A stretch of 64,000 bases of DNA from Posidonia oceanica (Eukaryota; Streptophyta; Magnoliopsida; Alismatales; Posidoniaceae). The stretch covers positions 5,952,001 to 6,016,000 of the forward strand of contig JAZBRS010000044.1 in assembly GCA_037176725.1 (NCBI GenBank), given 5' to 3'. The notes under the pieces are model-generated. The model saw only the letters and a list, made by a program, of their open reading frames with translations, did no database searches and was not told the DNA's origin. Of the stretch, positions 33,201-43,485 are shown one piece after another (position 1 is the first letter of the stretch; every line of letters starts with the position of its first letter). The position numbers were made by a program, and so were the translations under genes.

Positions 33201-35219
33201 CAGCCAGTAGCGGCCCAGCTTCCTGCCACTACCCCCTTAGAGCTTGCCCAAACCACCCCTCCTGTTGCCAAAAAAAACCAACCCAAGGCAGACATAACCG
33301 CCCAACTTAAGAAGGTCAAAGCTGACATATCCATTTGGGACCTAATCCACACCTCTGCTGAACACTGCAAAGCTTTTCTTCGCGTGTTCCAAGCTGCCCG
33401 TGTGTCCCAATCTATTGAGCCTTCAGCCTTGGAGAGCATGGTAGGGTTGATTGCGGAGCCCCAGGTCATCTCTTTTACAAGTAATGAGCTGCCTCTGGCG
33501 GGAATTAATCACAACCAACCCCTGTTCGTCACGGTTCAGTTCAAAAGCTTTCGCATTCCCCTAACACTGGTTGATAATGGGTCAAGCCTTAACGTCTGCC
33601 CCTTGCGTATTGCAACCAAGCTCGGATTCAAAGCCGAGGACATCACGCCAGCCGTAAAGGGAATGACAGCTTTTGACAACACCCACCATGACGCTCTAGG
33701 GATCCTGATTATTCCCCTTGCTATTGGCCCGGTCGTCTTCTATGTAGAATTCTATGTCGTCGACTTGAAGCCAAATTTCAATCTTCTGCTTGGGCGCCCT
33801 TGGCTCCACAAGCATCAGGTCCTTCCTTCGACCCTCCATCGGATGATAAAGTACCGTCGCGGCGATGATGTCATTGTCGTCATGGCGGAGAACTTTGAGA
33901 AGGAGCGGATCGAGGCAGTCTCCCCCGTGTCTTCACAAGCTATCCCGTTTGACCCCGAGACTTCTGAAGCTCTATATCGCGTTAATCGGTGCGAGCCGGT
34001 TAACTTCATTCCTGATCTTGAACGTGTCAACTCCTTGGCCGTTCACAGCAACCCCTTTCGAATGGTCGAGAATGTATGTCACAGATGGGGTTACATAAAG
34101 GGTACGCCGCTCGGGCGTCACAGCCAGGGGATCGCGGAGCCGATCGTAGCGGTGGAGCGGAGGAAATCTGAAGGCCTCGGTTACGAACCCAAGCTCAACG
34201 AAGATCATTGCCTTCAGCTCAAGGATCAAGAGCCAGCCATCCCCAGAGACCTCGCTAACTTAACCAGTGCAGGGGTTCTGGGATCAGTTGATGATCAAGC
34301 CGCGGCGCCGACAGAAGACTGGGTCTGCATTGAGGACTACTACTTGGATGAGGAGCAGTCTGGCATAGTAGAGGCAGTCCCAAATGGCAGCAAGGCAATG
34401 ATCAGAGCAGAGGCCCCACAGTTAGTATATTCAGCTCTCCCTCTAGCAGATACAGTAGACAACTCAGTAGGCTCTGTGGCAGAACTAGCAAGCTCTCACA
34501 CTTTTACAGCCACATCCGCATTACAAGTGCAGGCAGCAGCTCAGAAGTCAGGGACACTCCTTCTGGCAAGATCAGGCAAGCTACCAGTGGTCACAATCGC
34601 ACCAGTGCCACTGTCCCCCTCTCTAGAGGGACAGTCAATCAACTCAGTCAGCAGCGCGGCTCAGCTCGCTTCAGTAGCCACATCTCCAGGAATGCAGCCG
34701 GCGCAGTCCGCTTCACATCCTCCTGATAACCAGCAACAACTCTCATGGCAAGACCCCATGGCGTCAGAGGCTGCACTCTCTCAGTTACGGCCCGATACAA
34801 AAGGCCAACTGAGCACTACACTCTCCGGGCCCTTGAGCCCTCAGAAGAGCGTCTCTGCTTACTCTTCACCTGCAACAGTGACCCTGGCAGCTTATCCATC
34901 TGTGGCACCGCTGACCTGTCCATTTGGGCCTTCTACATCAGAGTTGCCGCCATCGGACGCGCCCGTGAACCGGATCATGCAGATTCCAAGGGCAGCAATC
35001 CGTCTTGCAGCCGGGCCAGTGCCGCAGGCCCCCGGCGCCTACTACGTCGACTCCCCCTCAGACGAGGAAGAAGGAGTGGTGATAGAAGCCCAGGTCGATT
35101 CTTGGATGTCCGACTTAGAGCTACTTTATCAAGAACAAATCAAGTCGATAGCAGAAGACCTGGCAGAGCATCGAGCCGCAGAAAGGAAAGGGAAAGCCGT
35201 GGTCACGGACCCTCCTCAT
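30201..35219 (+). pseudogene. gag-protease polyprotein of Tat copy 2 (nearly open, truncated before RT)
   Basis: One frame runs for about 1,670 codons with only two stops: TAG at 30750 and TAG at 31512. Copy 1 has CAG (Gln) at the second place. The frame opens near 30201 without a nearby ATG, so the true start is uncertain. A Pro-rich N-terminal part is followed by the gag core (about 31390-31900), an Asn/Ser-rich linker and a CX2HX4HX4C knuckle (about 32363-32405). The protease has VDNGS (about 33570-33585) and LLGRPWLH (about 33787). A GLGYEP motif, G-patch-like as in other Tat elements, lies near 34174. The stretch 31527-35217 is fully open, the best preserved coding of the window. RT and everything after it are missing. 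Confidence 0.88.
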
Positions 35220-35725
35220 TGCAGAGGATTCCCTTTCAAGTGATTCTATTGCGAAAAAACCTCAACCAGATGAGACATTCAAGGAACATGATTGAAGATT
35301 TCTCAGAAAAACAAGACCTAATAGAGGAGGAAATTGAATTTGATCTAGGCTACTTTGACAAAAGTGTTGAGGAGATTTTCAAAGATGAATTAATGTTTGT
35401 TGAAGAAGCTAATGAGTTAACCCAATGTAGGACTCATAAGTCCAACAAGTGGTATAACCCTCCTCCAGAGCCTATCATGCCTGAGCCCTCATCATTACCA
35501 TCTACTATAGGCACACTAGAGTTATGTGTCGAGCCATATCATTCAGCCTTAGTCGATTATGAATTCAAGCCCTCATTCCATATTCAATTAAATTACATGG
35601 GCTTATCCGATCTAATTTCGACACTTTGGGAAATTCATGAAGCCCAATTGAGAGAAGTCCAATGGTCGCTTGAACAGGCCGAAAAAGAAATTGCAAATGT
35701 CCGACTGCCTCCTTGGCCAAATTGA
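35220..35725 (+). pseudogene. Unrecognised open frame in Athila-like internal region
   Basis: After the junction with Tat copy 2 one frame stays open for about 165 codons. It encodes an acidic part (EEEIEFDLGYFDKSVEEIF), a Pro-rich PPPEPIMPEPSSLPS part and a C-terminal stretch rich in Glu and Gln that could form a helix. The same frame continues upstream into Tat copy 2 out of its gag frame, so the apparent 326-codon ORF (34745-35725) is a chimera. I do not recognise the protein. By position it should belong to the Athila-like element, but I cannot say to which gene. Confidence 0.45.
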
Positions 35726-35990
35726 GATTGTGCCCTAGAGATTGATGAGGTCTTGGATTTTCATGCATCTCAAATGTGAATATGTATAAAATGTACATAA
35801 CTTTTCTTTTCTTAGTAGTAGAAGTACTCCATCCCGAATTAGGTATCAATTTTCTAATCTTAATTGTTTTTCATTGATCATATCAATTGTTGCATACATT
35901 GAGGACAATGCATGGTTTAGGTATGGGGGGGAGTCTTCTTTGCGTCTTTTTCATTTTCTTTAGTTAGAGTTTTTTGTGTGACATTTCATT

Positions 35991-36029
<39 letters not shown>

Positions 36030-37161
36030 AAGTTTTCTTAGAGTTAGAGTTGTATGTACAAAAGTTTTCTTTTCATTTTCTTTAGTTAGAATCTTTTGTG
36101 TATCTTTTCTCCAAAAAAACAAAAAAAAAATATATATATATAAATAAAAACAAAAAAAAATTAGGAATTATCCATAATAATTTAGCTAGCTAGGGGTGGA
36201 TAAGTGACTTTGAGTTGGAGTTCAAAGGTAAAGCTGATAGAATGGAATCTCTCAAACCCTAGAGTGGAGACAAAATCTAAAAAATAGCATCATCTGAATT
36301 ATCCTTAAGCACATGTGTACCTTATCATGCACTTACACTTTAGTCCTTGACTATGGAGAATAAAGGAAGACCTGAAGCACCTGAGCATAATAAAAAAAAA
36401 AGGAAAAGAAAGAAAAAACGGCTAAAAGTCTAACAATCACTGAGTAACTAGATAACTGTGCCTCAGGAAGCATTGGATATTCACGTAAAAAGGTGTTTGG
36501 AGGGCAAAAGCATGGAAAAGAAAAATCTTGTCTTTGTGGCCTTGGTTACTTGAGTAATTAAGTCCTTAGAGGTGTCTCAACACCTGGTGTCCTAAAGCCA
36601 TCTGGTTTGGGAATCACCGACCTAAAGCTCGATAAATAGGTAGCCAAGAAAAAGCCTAAGAAAGCAAGAATAAAGTTCTTTAAATTATTCAAATAAGATG
36701 AAAAAGTGCTCAGGTTGGACTTGAAAAGTCATTGTTAAGGACTATTTTCACAAACACAAGGTACATGTGAGTCGAATTTTAAGAAGGATGATGTGAAAGA
36801 TAGGAAAGAGTCTCCATGACATGAGGAGGAGAGAGAGATCTTGACTTGAGGTAGAGCTGGAGAATAAAAACTGAAGGTAGTTTAGAAGCCTCCTAACTTG
36901 TTAAAATATTGTGGATAGTGATAGTGTAAATAACTTTTTTTATCTTTCTTTATTTTTCCTTTTCTTCTGGGATTTTGTGGGTAGATCTGTTGCAAACCCT
37001 CACGAGACGCCACTCGTCCACTAGGACAACCTAGGAGTTTAAAGGCTTGTTGCACGTGCTAAGTGCAATTGCGATTCCTGCGAAAATGAGTTAGGATTTT
37101 CTTTCTTTATTTGTTCATTCTTTTGTTTAAGTCAGTTTTGCTCGAGGACTAGCAAAAGATA
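35726..37161 (+). other. Non-coding 3' internal region of the Athila-like element
   Basis: About 1.4 kb without coding. It holds the GAGGACAATGCATGG phrase and a G-run (about 35905-35933), an (AT)n repeat, an A-rich stretch (36110-36165), and a GC-richer segment (about 36985-37080) with a GCACGTGC palindrome near 37053. Confidence 0.6.
35994..36026 (+). repeat. (AT)n microsatellite
   Basis: About 16 AT units, with a smaller A/T run repeated near 36129-36145. Confidence 0.9.
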
Positions 37162-37172
37162 GGTATGGGGGT
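37162..37172 (+). promoter_or_regulatory. Polypurine tract of the Athila-like element
   Basis: GGTATGGGGG lies just before the 3' LTR start at 37176 and after a GCTCGAGGACTAGC phrase. A short interrupted G-run is usual for Athila-like elements. Confidence 0.65.
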
Positions 37173-37175
37173 ATT

Positions 37176-38451
37176 TGATTAGCACATTATTCTTACATGT
37201 TTTATGCCCATATTTATCTCTTTTGTTCATAAATAATATTACTCGAGGTATTTTGTGCAATTTGTGCAAGAACTTTGGACTTGAAGAGAAAAGAGGAAAA
37301 GAAGGAGGAAAAATGATAAAAGACAAAAAGAAATGCAAATCCAAGGATAAAAGAAATGGAAATTCGTACAAGATATCAAATATATCTTTTCCATGTGTGT
37401 GAACATGAAGAGTAAGATAAGATAATAGAAGCAACAAAGTTGGAGAAAATTCAGGAACAGATGGCACCCCCCAGGCGCCCAAAAGCACATCTGGCGCCTC
37501 CTAGGTGCCTAGAGAAGATATTTTGGACTTCGTCTTTGGCAATCATAGAAATATCTTGAAAATATCTTGTAATTGAAATTCAGTTTCCTCATTTGTATCT
37601 GGATTTGTTTATGTGACAGCCAAGCCTTGTGAACCTATAAAAGGGATCCATTGTGTAAACCCTAGGGGGATCCTGAATCTTCTACATTAGGCTTAAGCTT
37701 TCTTCCTCCATTGTTGTAGAGTTCTTCAAGCTATTTTCTGTAATCATGGTATTTCATTAATATACAAGTTCATTTCCTTTTTATTAATTATGTCTAGCTC
37801 TTCTCCTTCCCTCTCTTTTATTTTGATGTTTTGCATAATAATGTGTGGCTAAGTTTTTAGATCTAGGGCTTAGATGAAGTTTATGTATGTTCATATTTGT
37901 GATTAAGTCTCTTATAGTCTTCTCTTGCTTAAAATGCTATGATTATGTAGACTGGATGTATATGACATGGATCATTCATTATTCGATAAACTTTGATAGA
38001 TTAATATTGATAACATCTTTTTAATCTATGCTTGGGGAAGAATACTTGGGGGTTGTGTATATAATCGCAGATCTATCATATATCATTTAATTTAGTTTAT
38101 TTTGTGTGATTTTATCTTAGGACTTGATAATCTATGATGCTTTGCAAATAGGTAATGCTTGTTAGGATAAGAATCATTGAGTAAACTATTTAGATCATGA
38201 AGAGAGACAAGAGTGGATTTAATCATGCATAATGGATTTTACATAAATGGATTCAAAGCCCTAGGTTTGTTTTAATTAATTTGATTACATCTTCTAATTT
38301 TAGTTCTTAATCATCATCAATCTAAACCCCCCTTTCAATAGTTGATAATAAGTCTTTGTTTTTAAGCATTATTCTCTGTTAGATCGACCCGTATTTTGCC
38401 TACGTACTACACAATACACCGTGCACTTGCGGTTAATTAAAATTTACATCA
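37176..38451 (+). repeat. 3' LTR of the Athila-like element (1,276 bp)
   Basis: It runs from TGATTAGCAC to TTACATCA, then the duplication ATGTG at 38452-38456. The TATA box TATAAAAG is at 37636. Two GGCGCC-type islands occur at 37466-37512. Its first 976 bp match the 5' LTR fragment. Confidence 0.93.
37636..37643 (+). promoter_or_regulatory. TATA box of the Athila-like 3' LTR
   Basis: TATAAAAG in CCTATAAAAGGG, at the same place as in the 5' LTR. Confidence 0.7.
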
Positions 38452-38456
38452 ATGTG
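38452..38456. repeat. Target-site duplication ATGTG (right) of the Athila-like element
   Basis: It repeats 22272-22276 and is followed by ATCGCCACTGG of element 3, which on the other arm is continuous with the sequence left of the insertion. Confidence 0.92.
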
Positions 38457-39046
38457 ATCGCCACTGGTCGATGGGCTGACAAGACTCCTTGGGGGAGACG
38501 ATGAGGATGCTGGTACTCGAATCACTAGATCGATGGCAGGATGTCGTTTAGCGGCTCCCTCGTGTCATGTAAGTGTTATTCCTTTCCTTCAAAACAAAGT
38601 AAATAGATCTGGATTAGTTCGTGTAGTAAGTGGTAGTAGAAATAAACAGAAAATGTAACGTAAACGAAAGAAACTAATACTAACCTGGGGTTATTCCCCG
38701 CATGCATATGCTGTGGGTCCTATGCCAAGGAATGCAATATGAATTAAAAAGTAGATTGGAAGAATATTCCCTTCACCCTCGTGCTGTATGTAGTAGAGTA
38801 GAAGTGGAGGCACAGTCGGAGCTCCGGCTTGGCTCAAGATCACTGGGACCTAGGGTTTCTGGATTGAAAGTGGAAGCTAGGATTCCTCTTTTGAAGATGG
38901 GGGGTAGAGTTTCTGGATTGAAAACTCTAGCTCTCTAAATGTGAAAGCTCAAAACTGTAAAAATCTGAAGGGAATTTCTCTCTCTTGAACTAACAGGGAG
39001 TGTTTTTCTCACAATTGGCCGGAGGGTTCAAACACTGACCCACAGG

Positions 39047-39057
39047 GTCTATTTATA
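39047..39057 (-). promoter_or_regulatory. TATA box in LTR of element 3
   Basis: On the minus strand it reads TATAAATAGAC. Element 4 has the identical TATAAATAGAC at 63040-63050. Confidence 0.7.
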
Positions 39058-39206
39058 AATACCAAGGGTGTGGGTGGTTCACACCTAGAAGTTTCTAGAA
39101 GAAAACTGACAGTTATTGTCAGTCGCCGCATATGTAGGCGCCTAAGACCAGCAACTGCTCAAGCACTCGTGGGAAAACCGTGGAAATTCGGTTCGATGGA
39201 GGCCAT

Positions 39207-39470
39207 GATCGTTAGTCACCGATTATGTTGGCGTCTATCGGTCAAGTGATCGTGGGAAAAAACTGTTGCTGTTCCATGATCGTTAGTCGCCGGTTACGTT
39301 GGCGTCTATTGGAAGAGAGGATCGTGGGAAAAAACCGTTGCAGTTCCACGACCATTAGTCGCCGGTTATGTTGGAGTCTAACAGTTGGTGGGGTCGTGGG
39401 AAACAACTGTCAAAATAACTACAAGGGGCGATTAAAGGAGCCCACGACAGTTAGTCGCCTGCTACAATGA
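39207..39470 (-). repeat. ~71-bp minisatellite in LTR of element 3
   Basis: Three copies start at 39207, 39278 and 39350 plus a partial one near 39440. Each has a GATCGTTAGTCGCCGGTTA-like head and a CGTGGGAAAAAAC-like tail. Element 4 has about two full copies (62770-62915). Confidence 0.85.
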
Positions 39471-39886
39471 CGCCTAGGTTAGTCGCCTATTCAAAGGGTG
39501 TCTATCCATGTCGCCTCCTCAGCTGGCAACTAGCAAGCTCAGTTCATTCCTGGCTCTAGCTCTTAGGTTCTATCCAAAGAAAACATGATAGAAGGCCGGG
39601 AAACCTCAGATAGTCTATGAAATCATGAAGACATCTTCTTTAACTCAAATCTGCCACGAATCTGAGTAAAAATAAAGGACACTCGAGGTACTCAGACTTG
39701 TTGTGAGTCTGAGTGCGTCAGCTCTGCCACAGCCAACAACCTGAGTCAAGTAGGATCAAGCGATGCTTCAAAAAATTACGGAAGATCTGGGAAATGTGTT
39801 ATCAACACTTTAGACATGTGATTTGGGGTGCCTCAAGGTCCCTATCTTAAAAGAACTCTCAGAAATGCAAAAATGGGATATCTACA

Positions 39887-42800
39887 GACATTAGGGAACA
39901 TAATAATTTAGGATTGAATCTTGGCACCTAAACTTAGTGTTCTGGGTGCCATTGGTGTAGGTGTGTTGTCTCGTAAGTACGTTGGGACTTCGGGACCAGT
40001 GCTTTGCTTCTGTGTGGTGCCGGATGGGTAAATGATATACCCAGAAGGTGCTTCTGTTCCCTGTTGTGTGGTGTTTTGTAATGTGGTTCTGGGCTCGACA
40101 ATGGAGCTATCGAGGCAGTGTTTTGAGCTGTGATTTTAGCTCGTGGTTTTGTGCTGTGCTTGGTACTGTGTTTTGAGGTATTTTGAGTTGTCATTTAAGG
40201 ATTTCGAAATGGTTTTCGAAAAGAGTTTTGAAAAGAAAATGTAGGGGTATGGCAAAGGTTTTTGAAAGTGTTTTCTATGTGTGGCGGACCAAGATACTAG
40301 AGGGGCATGTCGATAGGATCAGGGGTTGTGACGACAATCCTGGTTGGCCAGGTGTGTTGCCTATGTTGATGTCGTGAGACTAAGAGGGTGAGGTAAGTGT
40401 TCGTCAGATCATGGAGGTATGATACTCTGTGATTGTAATTCACAAGGCCTAGGCGGAGGTCCGCAGGTTGGGGGTATCGACTAGACTTTGAGGTATGACA
40501 CTCCGCTTGTTCCGAGTGCTGAGGACCCAGGGTACCATTATACATAGTGTATTGTGGTAGCGGACATAGGGGGTATGAGACCTCTGAGTAGCTGGACGTG
40601 ATACCCTAGTTAGTACGGGTACCGAGACTGCTTGGTGTGGACTGAGCCTGGGGGTGAGGAGCCCCTGGGGTTTGGAGCACTAAGTTAGGGCACTTAGAGG
40701 GCGTACCGTGTGGTGTCTTGCTGAGAGACAAGACCTGTTGAGGCTTGTTGGCCGGGACGGTTCACTCCCCCATAGGGTGGTCGACCGTAGTAGTGCAGGG
40801 ACACCGTGGTAGCGCATCGGTGGACTGCTTGTGGCTAGGTGTCTCGCTTGGGCCTGAGTGATGACACTTTGTTTGCTTGTGAGTGGTTAGCTGTGCTTGT
40901 GGCCGTGCCTGTAGGGCGTTGGTCTTGCGCTAGTCAGGCGCATTGGTTTGGCAGAGCAGTGTCTCAGCGCTGGCTTTGTGTTTTAGTGTTTGTTGTGTTG
41001 TGTGTGTGTGTTGAATGCTATTGTGGGTATTTAGACACGGTTGGATGTCAAATCCGCACCAGGAGTGTGATGGACCAGATCGTGTGTTTTGAGGCTTGAT
41101 TTGGCTTGTGTGGTCATTTCATGTGTGCACAAAGATTTTGAAATGAGCATGCATATGGTTTTGAAAAGAAATGAGAAAAAGCGATTTCAAATGCATGTTT
41201 TTAGTGGTTTGCTTTGTAGGCAATGAGGTATGCCTTGTTGTGGCATCCAGAAGTGATGCCTGTGTTTGTTGCTTGTGGCGTAGTTACGCCTGTTTCCTCA
41301 TGTTGTTTGTCGAGCTATTTGTATGCGTAGGTGGGGTGTGTGCTGGGTGACCTATTCGGTGGCCACTCACATGTGTTTTGTTTTTGTTTTTGGCAGGTGC
41401 AGGATAGGAGCTGGAGTTGCTAGTGCTTATAGTAGATGAGTCACACTGCCACACATAATGTGTTCTGGGTAAGTGAGTCATTTAAGTTTATTTTATTTCT
41501 GCTTTATATTATTTGTGAGAATTTAATTCTGTAGCTCATGAATGCTAATAAGATTAAAAAAAAAATGTTAGCTTGGTTGAGAGGTAACGACATTGGGGTC
41601 GTTACATAGACAATTTTCGATTTGACAAAAAAACTTCACTTTTTTTTAAGATAGAATTTTATTAAACATTTACGTCTCATTTATAATAGATGAATTTTTT
41701 TATAGGTGTATCATATTTTCCACCTCTGTATTGCTATTATCGATATTTTCTTGAATTTGATGCACTTTTGTCAGCTTATACTCAATTTGTAAAGGCTTAC
41801 TGGTTTTCGAACTTTAAAAAAGTTTGACTTTTTTATTTTTGAATTCTCCAATTACTTTTTTGACATTAACAAACAACGATTTATCTATTTTGCATTGTTA
41901 TGTACCAACAACACTTCTCTACTTCATTTGTACACCATTTTGATGATTTCTACGAAAATTACAAGAGTTTTCAAGATTTCTCCCAATTTATCGATTAACA
42001 ATAAGTGTTTGTATACGATTTTTTGTAATATTTTAAAATGTCATTGATTTCCTTAATTGATTATTATTTTTGTACGTTTTGACCTACAATATCAATGGAT
42101 CAAATTTTGGTAACTTTTATTAACATTCTAATAAAATTCGCAAGGATAAATGGGTTTAGATGGAAGAGATAGTTTGACTTTTTGTTAAGTTAGAGTTCTA
42201 TTAAATATATTTTTATAATTTCTAGTATATGTATTTTTTTGATAGTGTATCGTAATTTCTACCTATAAATATCAATCATCGGTATTTCCACGAATTCGAT
42301 ACACTTCTGACAAATTATACTCAATGTTTAAAGGCACATTGCTTTAGAAGATTTAAAAAAGTTTGACTTTTTTTATTTTTGAGTTCTCTTACTTGTTTTT
42401 TGACAATTACATACAACGATTTATCTATTTTGTATTATTATATACCAACTACACATCTCTACATGAGTTTTACGCAATTTATAAGATTTCTACGAAAATT
42501 TCAAAATCTTTTGAGATTTCTTCCATTTTATCAAAAAACAGTAGCTGTTAGTTAACAGTTTTTTGTTACTTTTCAAAAAATATATTGTTTTCATATTTGA
42601 TTGTTGTTTTTGATACATTATGACGTATATTATCCGTTTATCATGTTTTGGTGGTATTCGATGTCATTCAAATAAAAGACTAGATGAAAGACGGTTTTCG
42701 AATTGACAAAAAAGTTTGACTTTTTATTAAGATAGAGTTTTATTAAACATTTACGTGTCATTTATATTAGATGAATTTTTTCATAGGTGTATCATATTTT

Positions 42801-43485
42801 CCACCTCTATATTTCTATTGTCAATATTTCCATAAATTTGATACAGTTTTGTCAGCTCATACTCAATTTCTAAAGACTTACTAGTTTTCGAACTTTAAAA
42901 AAGTTTGACATTTTTATTTTTGAGTTCTCGAATAACTTTTTTGACAATAACCAACAACGATTTTTCTATTTTCCATTGTTATATACCAACAATACTTCTC
43001 TACTTCATTTTTACATAATTTTGAAGATTTCTACGAAAATTACAAAAGTTTTCGAGATTTCTTCCATTTTATTAATTAACAATAAGATTCTGGCGACACT
43101 AGGTGGCGAGATTCACAAGCGCACTTCAAGGGCGAACTTTCCAGGCATTTCTGTAGCCCTAGGAACGCCAGGGGCGCTAAGGAGGCACCCAATATGTTTA
43201 GGTTGGGCCTAATTTTGGTGATAACCGATCTATTAGAGGTTTCTCTTTTCTTGTTGATGTTTAGAATCTTATTTTTGGTTTTTTGTAGAATTAAAATGAA
43301 TCCTTGTCCTTTAAGAGATTAGAATTTTATAAACACATTAGGGCAAGATGAGAATCAAGCCAATCATTAAGGATGAGTTAGGGATTGCATAAAATGGAAT
43401 AGTTAGACCCCACTTGAGGTAGGGTTGGAAACTAAAAGACTAAATAACCTAGAAATGCTAATGTTTTCCCCAATTGATCTAGATG
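39887..43485 (+). repeat. Macrosatellite unit 1 (3.6 kb)
   Basis: It starts at GACATTAGGGAACATAATAA next to the LTR of element 3. Order is a GC-richer block (39887-41607) ending in the GTAACGAC / GTCGTTAC palindrome, three AT-rich monomers (41607-43087) and a connector (43088-43485). No coding is supported. The next unit begins with the same word at 43486. Confidence 0.9.
41607..43087 (+). repeat. AT-rich monomers A-B-C of unit 1
   Basis: The landmark word AGA/AGTTAGAGTTYTATTAAA recurs at about 41650, 42190 and 42731, so the period is about 540 bp. Monomers A and C are closest to each other. B differs by a TATTAAATAT and TAGTATATGTATTT part. The third monomer is incomplete (about 390 bp). 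Confidence 0.88.

Larger units (their letters stand above)
23253..35219 (+). mobile_element. Tat-lineage LTR retrotransposon, copy 2 (5' LTR to protease/linker, 3' part lost)
   Basis: It has an intact 5' LTR (23253-29020), primer binding site (29022-29040), leader and a gag-protease frame. Homology to copy 1 ends near 35217, in the linker before RT. It sits in the 5' LTR of the Athila-like element; ATAGG (23248-23252) is the likely target site. The right side runs directly into Athila-like internal sequence. The loss of pol and 3' LTR therefore also removed the rest of the Athila-like 5' LTR and its 5' internal part. Confidence 0.88.
22277..38451 (+). mobile_element. Athila-like LTR retrotransposon remnant with Tat copy 2 inside its 5' LTR
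   Basis: It is bounded by 5-bp duplications ATGTG. The 3' LTR (37176-38451) is complete and the 5' LTR is cut at 23252 by Tat copy 2. Internal sequence survives only from about 35220 to 37175. Before the 3' LTR the element shows two phrases I associate with plant Athila elements: an ATTGAGGACAATGCATG word with a following G-run (about 35900-35933), and GCTCGAGGACTAGC followed by a G-run and the LTR (37140-37176). No RT or integrase is left, so the lineage rests on these motifs and is probable only. Confidence 0.8.
18341..39886 (-). mobile_element. Element 3: Ty3/gypsy element on minus strand, split by nested insertions
   Basis: Read on the minus strand from 39886, it has an LTR starting TGTAGATATC with a TATA box near 39050. 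After removal of the Athila-like insertion (22277-38456, including one target duplication) the LTR or leader continues below 22276. Then come leader sequence, gag, a zinc knuckle and protease, ending at about 18341 against the LTR of Tat copy 1. Nothing of RT, RNase H or integrase remains in the window. Its LTR pairs with element 4 (62281-64000). Family placement (Tat-like, from gag and the zinc knuckle) is likely but not certain. Confidence 0.8.
38457..39886 (-). repeat. LTR of element 3, inner part (left arm of long inverted repeat)
   Basis: On the minus strand it starts TGTAGATATC at 39886 and matches 62281-63647 of element 4 along its whole length. It contains a TATA box (near 39050), a ~71-bp minisatellite (39207-39470) and a conserved putative splice-donor-like GTAAGTG at 38570 on the plus strand. 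The 3' end of this LTR and its primer site could not be fixed. Confidence 0.85.

Noticed and set aside
30480..33469. Minus-strand ORFs opposite gag-protease
   Set aside because: Shadow frames of the real plus-strand coding; no recognisable domain.
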